DNA from: a virus
Direction: 5' to 3' (one strand)
DNA: 24,838 bases
IMG/VR virus record: IMGVR_UViG_3300047554_000121
Coordinates: 1 to 24,838 of that record
Shown in pieces: positions 18,939 through 24,838 of this stretch. Under the pieces are notes generated by a model that was given only the letters and a program-made list of their open reading frames with translations, was not told the origin of the DNA and made no database searches. Position 1 is the first letter of the stretch. Every line of letters starts with the position of its first letter. Made by a program: the position numbers and the translations under genes.

Positions 18939-19406
18939 TTATATCTCCTTGAAGAATTCTTCTATTGGTAGTTTATATTTAACACTGTCGATCTTATGGA
19001 CCCCTATTAAAAAGAGCGTATAACTAGCCACGCTAGATCCTCGACCAACTCCCCATATTACATTATTTTTTCTCAGTGTATCTACTATATATTTCATAGT
19101 TTTTAACACAGGAATCATTTGATTCTTACGATACAGTTCTAATTCTGTGACTAGCCTATCGTAGTTTTCTTTTGGACATATCTCAACTAAAAACCCTTCG
19201 ATATCCATATTTTTATACTCGTCTGGTATGAACCAGTTAGTGGGATCGATTTGATTCTTAGGCTGTGGATAGTTTAATCTTTCTTGATTTAACCTATCTA
19301 GATACTTAGATATGTCGTCTCTGGTTTGACAATATGAAAGGATATCAGGGCCATGATTTATTATGCCCTGTATTAATTCTTCTTCGGTATTGTAGTTAGT
19401 CCACAT
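18939..19406 (-). CDS. Small protein resembling a segment of family C DNA polymerase (PolIII alpha)
   Basis: A 155-residue protein. The C-terminal third, IWGVGRGSSVASYTLFLIG (about 117-135) followed by IDSVKYKLPIEEFFKE, resembles the palm segment GPGRGSGAGSLVAYALGIT...FERFLNPE of bacterial DnaE. It stops just before the place where DnaE has its PDxDxDF catalytic aspartates, so it is probably not a polymerase alone. Residues 1-110 are helical with TNWFIPDEYKNMDIEGFL, comparable to the region before that motif in DnaE. The phage has its own family B polymerase, so a separate role is likely. It overlaps the upstream gene by 11 bases. Confidence 0.65.
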   Translation of the reverse strand: MWTNYNTEEELIQGIINHGPDILSYCQTRDDISKYLDRLNQERLNYPQPKNQIDPTNWFIPDEYKNMDIEGFLVEICPKENYDRLVTELELYRKNQMIPVLKTMKYIVDTLRKNNVIWGVGRGSSVASYTLFLIGVHKIDSVKYKLPIEEFFKEI

Positions 19407-19629
19407 TAATCAGTTGATCCAAATCGCCATCTAATTCTCCCTTCATTTTTGCCGCATGGCGCTTTTGAAGTTCGTCTTTGTATATTGTAACAAATGTAGC
19501 GAGTTGTGTCAACAGTTCTGGCTTGCCCAGACGGTATGCTTGAAAGTATTTTCTGTTCAATTCTAAAAGACGCTGTTCAACTTCGGCGTCTTTTAATCCT
19601 GATAAATCACCTTCGAATGGATGGAACAT
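19396..19629 (-). CDS. 77-residue conserved protein of unknown function
   Basis: Start chosen at 19629 (MFHPFEGDLSGLKDAEVEQRL) because it overlaps the preceding stop as TAATG. A GTG 18 codons upstream (19683) is possible but would lie deep in the previous gene. The protein is helical and ends DQLINVD. I recall related proteins with MFHPFEGDLS and a C-terminal DLDxLINVD in marine T4-like phages near baseplate genes. Function unknown. Confidence 0.75.
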   Translation of the reverse strand: MFHPFEGDLSGLKDAEVEQRLLELNRKYFQAYRLGKPELLTQLATFVTIYKDELQKRHAAKMKGELDGDLDQLINVD

Positions 19630-20228
19630 TAGCTGAATTGTCCTACGTATCTCATAAAAATTATCTCTTGACTGTGTCGCCACACTTCGATAATAACAGG
19701 ATTTGTAGCTGATGTCAAGGTCAATACTGGCGTTCCGGACGCATATCCTGGAAAGCCCAGAGATTTAATAACGGTTCCGCCCGAAGTAGAAAAACTAGCG
19801 GTTCTTGAAGAACCATCGCTGTAAAGCTCTAAAGTTACCTTGCCCATTCCGATAGGAGTTGCTTCTGCTGTAAAAACAGGATCTCCTGGAAAATTTAAAA
19901 AATCAAATGTTACGTTTGCACCAACAGTATAAATTTGATAAGAACCTTGTTCGAAATCAATTGTTGTAGGTGACGCTGTTACCGAGCCGCCACTCCATTT
20001 TTGCTCTCTGTTATTTTGTAATAGAGCATTGCTGATTTTATTTAGGCCAAAATCATTGTCTAGATTTGTTTTGGCTGTGTTAGTTTGTAGATCTGTGATC
20101 TCATCTTTGGCATTTCTTAGACTGGTTTTGATCGTATCAAAATTGTCACGGAACACCTGTGTGTCGTTATCTTCGCCTGCTACAGGGAAGTTCTCGTTAA
20201 TACTCAAATAATTAATGTTGCTGGTCAC
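19629..20228 (-). CDS. 199-residue tail/baseplate-associated protein
   Basis: Starts with GTG (GTGA overlap with the preceding stop), GGAG ten bases upstream. The N-terminus NINYLSINENFPVAGEDNDT with VFRDNFDTIKTSLRNAKDEI is a helical module like the short N-terminal modules of the two proteins at 22709-23536 (there NIGxxxND...AFxKVNANFxEL). The C-terminal 110 residues are beta-rich (SYQIYTVGANVTFDF, GKVTLELYSDGSS, PVIIEVWRHSQEIIFM). This suits a small fibre or baseplate protein. A possible late promoter lies in the end of the upstream gene (20262-20269). Confidence 0.8.
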   Translation of the reverse strand: MTSNINYLSINENFPVAGEDNDTQVFRDNFDTIKTSLRNAKDEITDLQTNTAKTNLDNDFGLNKISNALLQNNREQKWSGGSVTASPTTIDFEQGSYQIYTVGANVTFDFLNFPGDPVFTAEATPIGMGKVTLELYSDGSSRTASFSTSGGTVIKSLGFPGYASGTPVLTLTSATNPVIIEVWRHSQEIIFMRYVGQFS

Positions 20229-22696
20229 GGTAATTTTTCTCCACGTTGCGGAAATGCAAGATATTTATCCTCTATTTCTCCGTCTAAAATATCTATGATG
20301 TATCGATCTGCTTCGAAATCGATAGTTTTGAAATCGAATCCAGAAGCTTTAATTCTGGCTATGATAGCATCAGATCTTCCTGGTTTAGCATAACATAGTG
20401 TTAGTGCTTTGACAAATCCCTTTTCGGATGTAGCAGTATCTTGTATACTCCTCATCCAGAGAGGTAAAAATTCTCTATCTCTGTCCCCTACACCACGTAT
20501 TCTTTTTCTCATGTTTTTGATGCTGTTAGGGAATATGCGTTGATGGTCTCGGTCACTGACTAAAGGTATGTCGCTGCTGACTTTTATGGCATCATAGCTG
20601 ACTAATACCTTGCTGTTTATGCTGTTCGACAATTCAACAGTGTCTATGATGCTGACTCCGTTTTTTTCATAAGGATCTATGATTTCAACATATATCACTT
20701 CGTATATAGTTTCTTGTGTTGCTGGATCTTTAGCTTTGGCAGAAATGACATCTCCAAATAACAATCTTTTACGATAGTGATTCCTACTCATAGCCTGAAC
20801 ATATGTTACAGCTTCAGTGCTTTCGATGCCAGCGAACACCAGCATCCTTAGGTCGGTTTGTATTCCATAATTTCCGTCACCATAACGATAGATGTCATCT
20901 GGAGTAAAGATAGTCACGTCGGTGATAAAATTATACCACTCTAATCTTTTATTTTTATTTTGTAAAGATTTTACATATAGATTAGCATACGTTTTTGTGT
21001 TGTCGGCTATTACAGTGATTGTAAAAGTTTTTAATGATTCTGCGAAGTTAGCAGAGTCTCTGGCTTTTACAGTAAATGTATAAACTTTGTCAAAGGAAGT
21101 AGTAGCACCATCGAATGAAGTATTGAACGATCTAGATCCGGTTGAATCTATTAAACTCGAATCATGATCGAAGAATCTTGTTAGGCCTAAGCCTGAAGAA
21201 TCTGCAAACTGTTTTACTTTACCTTCTATCAATCCCGTTGGCAATAATTCTAATCCCGGAGGTAATTTTCCAGACGCAAATTCGTAGACAACCTTTCCGC
21301 CATAGAGTAAACTTTCTGCTTCCACATATAGTGTGCTAGGCTGATTCGGTTTGATAGTTCCCCTGTCGCCAGGAGTTATCCAATTAATCGCGCTTTCGAT
21401 CTCACCTATGATTTCTACTGTGAAAGTTTTAGCTGCGCTGGTAGTTCCTTTGGTCCAGTAATCCGGATTCTCATCCGGTATTTTATTTCGATTAGCTACT
21501 ATACAGATATAGATTTCATTTAGATAGCTGATCGCATCGTTGACAAAAAAGTTAGAAGTAGAATCCCAACCGCTTCTCCAAACGTATTCAACGTTGGCTA
21601 GTTGTGCAGGGAAGTTTACTGCCAACATGGTAAACTTATAACTTTCTGAAATCCTTGCCTGATACGGAACTCTTCCCGCAATTTCACCAGTGACTGAATC
21701 TAGTTCGAGCCCCGGAGGAAACTCGCTGACGGTATTATCCGGATTTATTGGCAGTTTGATGTAGGTAATCGTTCCTGACAAGCTAGGTGGATCGTATACA
21801 TCGAGATATATGGTTAGATAATTATTAGCTCTATACCTACCAAGGTCGCTTTCAGTGATCCATAGCGGGATCCTATTCGCTGAAGCATCTGCCTGGAACA
21901 AGTTTGTATCGACTTGTAATATACTGTTGTCAGCCTGTAGAAACTCTTCAGTGACCACATAGATTTTAAAAATCCTGTTTACAGTATTGATACCATCAGT
22001 AACTGACACCGCGAAAGTGTAGATCCTGCTTAATCGTCTTGGACCTCTACTGCCTTCTGAATAATCAAAGGTTTGTGTGTCATAGAAATAACTGTCAAAG
22101 CCGTTGGACCTAGCTTCCACAATATCTAGCGGTGCTATATCGAATGCTCCAGTATCGTAGGCTCCGTTATAGGTATTGCTATATTCAACAGCAAATATAG
22201 GATCAGTGTATCCAGAAATCACACCATCTTCGCTGATGCTAAGACCTGGAGGTAATTCTCCTCCTGTGGGAGTGAGATAAAATTTTAAAACTTCTCCAGC
22301 ATTTAAATCTGGATCGTAAACGTCTAGCGCGAAGTTAACATAACTATTGTCTAAAACAAAATATGCATCTCCGAAACCAACATTTAAAAATCCTTCTCTA
22401 GTTATCCATTGAGGGATATCGGACCCGTCGACGGAGATACTGAATGTTCGATCTTCTATGTCTACTGAATCCGATGCACGGATAACGAATCTACTTTCGG
22501 TATATTTTCTAACTTCGACAGGAGAACCAACGATTTTATTTCCGCTGAGTCTCAAGCCTCTAGGCAAAGAACCAGATATCACTGAATAGGTAACAGGATT
22601 TGATGTGTTCGTTATTGCTGAGACCGTGATGTTTTGAATCACACGTTCAGTGATTGTTCCTAGGCTTCCTGCTGGTGTTAGCCAAGTAATAGCCAT
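20225..22696 (-). CDS. 823-residue structural protein with He_PIG Ig-like repeats
   Basis: At least four Ig-like (He_PIG) units are marked by the LPxGLxL...GxIxG pattern: near residues 43-60 (SLPRGLRLSGNKIVG), 146-163 (ELPPGLSISEDGVISG), 325-342 (FPPGLELDSVTGEIAG) and 476-493 (LPPGLELLPTGLIEG). Between the third and fourth, about 372-415, lies WRSGWDST...VNDAISYLNEIYICI...NPDYW, which looks like a small carbohydrate-binding module. The C-terminal 250 residues are non-repetitive (DIYRYGDGNYGIQTDLRML...) and probably attach it to the baseplate. Such proteins are found in marine T4-like phages as large tail structures and probably bind the cell surface. Confidence 0.88.
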   Translation of the reverse strand: MAITWLTPAGSLGTITERVIQNITVSAITNTSNPVTYSVISGSLPRGLRLSGNKIVGSPVEVRKYTESRFVIRASDSVDIEDRTFSISVDGSDIPQWITREGFLNVGFGDAYFVLDNSYVNFALDVYDPDLNAGEVLKFYLTPTGGELPPGLSISEDGVISGYTDPIFAVEYSNTYNGAYDTGAFDIAPLDIVEARSNGFDSYFYDTQTFDYSEGSRGPRRLSRIYTFAVSVTDGINTVNRIFKIYVVTEEFLQADNSILQVDTNLFQADASANRIPLWITESDLGRYRANNYLTIYLDVYDPPSLSGTITYIKLPINPDNTVSEFPPGLELDSVTGEIAGRVPYQARISESYKFTMLAVNFPAQLANVEYVWRSGWDSTSNFFVNDAISYLNEIYICIVANRNKIPDENPDYWTKGTTSAAKTFTVEIIGEIESAINWITPGDRGTIKPNQPSTLYVEAESLLYGGKVVYEFASGKLPPGLELLPTGLIEGKVKQFADSSGLGLTRFFDHDSSLIDSTGSRSFNTSFDGATTSFDKVYTFTVKARDSANFAESLKTFTITVIADNTKTYANLYVKSLQNKNKRLEWYNFITDVTIFTPDDIYRYGDGNYGIQTDLRMLVFAGIESTEAVTYVQAMSRNHYRKRLLFGDVISAKAKDPATQETIYEVIYVEIIDPYEKNGVSIIDTVELSNSINSKVLVSYDAIKVSSDIPLVSDRDHQRIFPNSIKNMRKRIRGVGDRDREFLPLWMRSIQDTATSEKGFVKALTLCYAKPGRSDAIIARIKASGFDFKTIDFEADRYIIDILDGEIEDKYLAFPQRGEKLP
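20262..20269 (-). promoter_or_regulatory. Possible late promoter GATAAATA inside the 3' end of the He_PIG gene
   Basis: The minus strand reads GATAAATATCTTGC 34 bases before the GTG at 20228, so a transcript would start near 20256 with a leader of about 28 bases. It also encodes Asp-Lys-Tyr-Leu of the He_PIG protein, so chance is possible. Confidence 0.35.
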
Positions 22697-22708
22697 CTAG
22701 CCTGCTCC

Positions 22709-23257
22709 TTAAACGATACTACCGCAATCAAGATTGACTGTAGAAGGTGTAGTAACTGTTCCAAAATCAACGTTTGAAAAAGCCAGTGCTAGTTGAGATG
22801 AATTTGTAAATGCTCCTGTTATAGGACCGAAGTCATAGGTAGTTAAAATGCTGGTTACAGGAATAACATTGCTAACTGTGATCACAGATCCTAATGCTGT
22901 GACATCGATATCGTCGCCGCCTTGTATAGTGATCTGTTGGAACGTTCCTGCACTTACTGTTCCAGCGTTGGTATCAATCCTAGTAAATGCATCAGGTGCT
23001 GTGTTATTGATAATAACTGAATTTGGAGCATCGTCGATTAAGATCTTAGTTCCTGATACTAATTTCTTAAACTGTAGATCGGCACCCACTTTCTGCTTAA
23101 ACAGCCCTGTGCCTGTGTCACCGATGTTAGAAGCAGTGGTAAACACATTAGATACTAACTCTGAGAAATTGGCATTAACTTTTTCAAATGCCGTGCGTAG
23201 GTCATCACCTAAACCATCGTTTACTTGATTACCTATGTTGATTGTCTGTATAGCCAT
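22709..23257 (-). CDS. 182-residue fibre/baseplate-associated protein
   Basis: Begins MAIQTINIGNQVNDGLGDDL, then RTAFEKVNANFSELVSNVF: the same N-terminal module as the 85-residue neighbour. The rest is beta-rich and Thr/Ser/Asn-rich (GTKILIDDAPNSVIINNT, GTFQQITIQGGDDIDVTAL, GSVITVSNVIPV), typical of fibre-like structural proteins. The module probably anchors each protein to a common partner. GAGAG-type ribosome site. Confidence 0.8.
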   Translation of the reverse strand: MAIQTINIGNQVNDGLGDDLRTAFEKVNANFSELVSNVFTTASNIGDTGTGLFKQKVGADLQFKKLVSGTKILIDDAPNSVIINNTAPDAFTRIDTNAGTVSAGTFQQITIQGGDDIDVTALGSVITVSNVIPVTSILTTYDFGPITGAFTNSSQLALAFSNVDFGTVTTPSTVNLDCGSIV

Positions 23258-23278
23258 AATTTACGCTCTCTTTAATAT

Positions 23279-23536
23279 TTACCAGGTATCATCTGGCCAA
23301 GGAATACGCTTCCAAATAACTGTGCTGTCGTCATAATCTGCTACACAGATATACAAATAGTTGTAGTCTACAGCTACCATTCCTTTAACGTCACCTAATG
23401 CGCCTTGACTTGTCGAAGGAACTGGTCTTGCATATAGCTCTGTAAAATTAGCATTAACTTTGTTGAAAGCGGCTCTAAGGCTATCACCGGTCCTATCGTT
23501 TGCTGTTGCGCCTATGTTTATTGATTGTTTAGCCAT
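23279..23536 (-). CDS. 85-residue protein sharing the INIG...KVNANF module
   Basis: Begins MAKQSINIGATANDRTGDSL, then RAAFNKVNANFTELYARP, clearly paralogous to the start of the 182-residue protein. The C-terminal half (GALGDVKGMVAVDYNYLYIC, IWKRIPWPDD) looks like a compact beta domain of the type found at fibre ends. It could be a minimal member of the family or a bridging protein. TGGAGCG ribosome site. Confidence 0.8.
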   Translation of the reverse strand: MAKQSINIGATANDRTGDSLRAAFNKVNANFTELYARPVPSTSQGALGDVKGMVAVDYNYLYICVADYDDSTVIWKRIPWPDDTW

Positions 23537-23549
23537 CTATCCGCTCCAA

Positions 23550-24838
23550 TTATAATGCCGCTATAGCTGTTTGGAAATCAGCATAGGTAGCAGCCGCTGC
23601 CACTAACGATTTCAATTCTGCAATACTGATCGCAGCGCCTGTTTGTTTGCTTGAATCCGGAAACGTTATGTCACCGCTAGAAATAATCAAACTGTCTTTA
23701 AATGTTGTATTTCCGTCAATGATAATAGAAGTTTGAAAATTAACCGGACTATCAAACTGCACAGCACTAGAATCGCTGGTTGAGATAGTGCTGCCTACGA
23801 ATTCTAATACGTTACTTGAAAATAGTTCACTGGTGGTCGTGTCATACATCAGTGGTCGGCCGTTGCCGGATGAACGTATTGGATTAATATATAATCCAGC
23901 GGCTGCTGCTTCTAGTGCCGCGCCGCTGGCATTTAATACTATGGAACTTGAATTTTGATTTGTAAAACCTGCTCTATAACCAATGGCGATAGCATAGTCG
24001 CCTTGATTGGTTTGACCAGCACTCCAACCAATTGCTACACCTGCTTGACCTTGTGTAATTTGAGCTGCGGTATAACCTATGGCAACTGCCCCTGAATCTT
24101 GAGTGTCCTTGCCGGCATAATAACCAATCGCTATTCCGGAAGAACCTTGACTGGTTTCACCTGCGCTCTGACCAATAGCAACGGCAATGCTTCCTTGGCT
24201 AGTCTGTCCTGCCTGAGGTCCAAATGCTATTGAGCTTGTTCCCTGAGAGGTTTCTCCAGCCTGTTGCCCGATAGCTATTGCATAACCATTTTGGTTAGTT
24301 AAACCTGCTTGCCAACCAATGCCTACGCTATATCCAGTGCTGCTTGAAGCTCTAGCCCGATATCCAAGAGAGATGCTCGTTTCACTTGTCCTTAGCGTTG
24401 TTGCTGAAACATTACCATAGATATAATTGTTAACACCGTCTACTAATATCGATGAATCATCACCGAACACAGAACCATTAATATCTATTCTTTGGTTTAA
24501 GGAAATATTAATTGTGTCTGTGGCCACATCTTTAGTAGTGATCAGTCCGTAACCTGTGTTGATATACATGGTGTCTGATGTGCTGTCAGCTACGATCGGG
24601 TTTAGTGTATCTCCATTGATCACATAGTTTCTAAATGTAACCTGCGCCGGGGCAGAGTTTGAAATTGTTGCGATACCTGTAGCAAGATCTGTTGATACTG
24701 TGATACCGAAACCTTGTTGGACTTCTAACACACCTGTGTTGGTAATTAAAACTCCGCCAGTGGCAGCACTTACAGAAATTCCAGAACCGGCAGTTAGTCC
24801 ACTGGGCAATGAAGTTGAATTTGTTAAGCTGGTAACAC
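23550..24838 (-). CDS. YadA-head-like tail fibre (partial at right edge)
   Basis: The frame is open to the right edge, so the N-terminus lies outside; a TTG at 24809 is only an apparent start. Upstream parts are beta-rich (GSGISVSAATGGVLITNTG; FGITVSTDLATGIATISN). A run of 16-residue repeats (DNA 23940-24380) follows, with the pattern xxAIAIGxxAGxTxQG, as in the left-handed beta-roll head of YadA-type trimeric adhesins. After it come YINPIRSSGNGRPLMYDTTT, a motif I recall from phage fibres, and a C-terminal helical end (SIAELKSLVAAAATYADFQT). It is probably a trimeric fibre or adhesin contacting the host. Confidence 0.85.
   Translation of the reverse strand, partial: VTSLTNSTSLPSGLTAGSGISVSAATGGVLITNTGVLEVQQGFGITVSTDLATGIATISNSAPAQVTFRNYVINGDTLNPIVADSTSDTMYINTGYGLITTKDVATDTINISLNQRIDINGSVFGDDSSILVDGVNNYIYGNVSATTLRTSETSISLGYRARASSSTGYSVGIGWQAGLTNQNGYAIAIGQQAGETSQGTSSIAFGPQAGQTSQGSIAVAIGQSAGETSQGSSGIAIGYYAGKDTQDSGAVAIGYTAAQITQGQAGVAIGWSAGQTNQGDYAIAIGYRAGFTNQNSSSIVLNASGAALEAAAAGLYINPIRSSGNGRPLMYDTTTSELFSSNVLEFVGSTISTSDSSAVQFDSPVNFQTSIIIDGNTTFKDSLIISSGDITFPDSSKQTGAAISIAELKSLVAAAATYADFQTAIAAL
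23940..24380 (-). repeat. Eight to nine 48-bp repeats coding a YadA-head-like beta roll
   Basis: Each unit codes 16 residues such as GYAIAIGQQAGETSQG, SIAVAIGQSAGETSQG and DYAIAIGYRAGFTNQN. The (A/S)IAIG core and AGxTxQ are kept while other positions drift, so the repeats are old rather than a fresh expansion. Confidence 0.85.

Noticed and set aside
23276-23282. GTAAATA on the minus strand before the 182-residue gene
   Set aside because: Weak match (GGTAAATA) formed by the stop region of the preceding gene; no further support.
1-24838. tRNA genes, CRISPR arrays, insertion sequences, integrase or attachment sites
   Set aside because: I looked on both strands and saw no cloverleaf, no regularly spaced repeats outside coding sequence, and no transposase or integrase motifs.

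Overview
This window looks like part of the genome of a T4-like myovirus, probably of marine type; the host cannot be read from it. Evidence: the start of a gp43-type DNA polymerase, a T4 gp44 clamp-loader ATPase, a DsbA-like late-transcription protein, PhoH, dCMP deaminase, a GroES/gp31-like cochaperonin, T4-type late promoter octamers (GATAAATA/TATAAATA), He_PIG baseplate or fibre proteins, and many small proteins of the kind seen in marine T4-like phages (these last recognised from memory, not by a search). Genes are tightly packed and often joined by ATGA or TAATG overlaps. All but one (phoH) are on the minus strand, so the transcription order runs from high to low coordinates. I saw no tRNA, CRISPR array or insertion sequence, and no gene-free stretch above about 135 bases.

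Layout in transcription order. (A) 24838-19629: adhesion and structural genes, comprising a partial YadA-head-like fibre, two small proteins sharing an N-terminal module, an 823-residue He_PIG protein with a possible carbohydrate-binding insert, and a further structural protein. (B) 19629-15790: replication and nucleotide genes, including a small family C polymerase-like fragment, a GroES-like protein, a MazG-like pyrophosphohydrolase, a cytidylyltransferase, gp44 and dCMP deaminase; the run ends at a bidirectional terminator facing phoH (+). (C) 14899-10938: a late operon with a GATAAATA promoter, carrying two virion-like proteins and a lysis cassette (GH19 endolysin, i-spanin-like, o-spanin-like, DUF4337 membrane protein, holin-like, exported dicysteine peptide). 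(D) 10864-6199: a protein-quality-control operon (DnaJ-like, peptide deformylase, ClpA-like) plus two unknowns. (E) 6154-789: a run of nine or ten proteins, most with short N-termini resembling the T4 capsid-targeting sequence that ends in a gp21-type cleavage site; they include a nucleotidyltransferase and a second GH19 enzyme. (F) 706-1: DsbA-like protein, a membrane protein and the start of gp43.

The main result is the regulatory logic. Both late operons (C and E) end in a strong terminator, and that hairpin plus its T-tract also forms the -35 element and spacer of a sigma-70 promoter for the next early-type operon (D and F). Early operon D has no terminator before late operon E. The first gene of E instead carries a hairpin that hides its ribosome-binding site in read-through RNA, while the late promoter starts inside the hairpin and should remove it. 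This is the logic known for T4 genes such as e and 49. The leader of gp43 holds a 5-bp stem with an 8-nt loop one base before its Shine-Dalgarno, the geometry of the T4 gp43 autoregulatory operator. A three-helix leader precedes phoH. All of these are read by eye and are testable.
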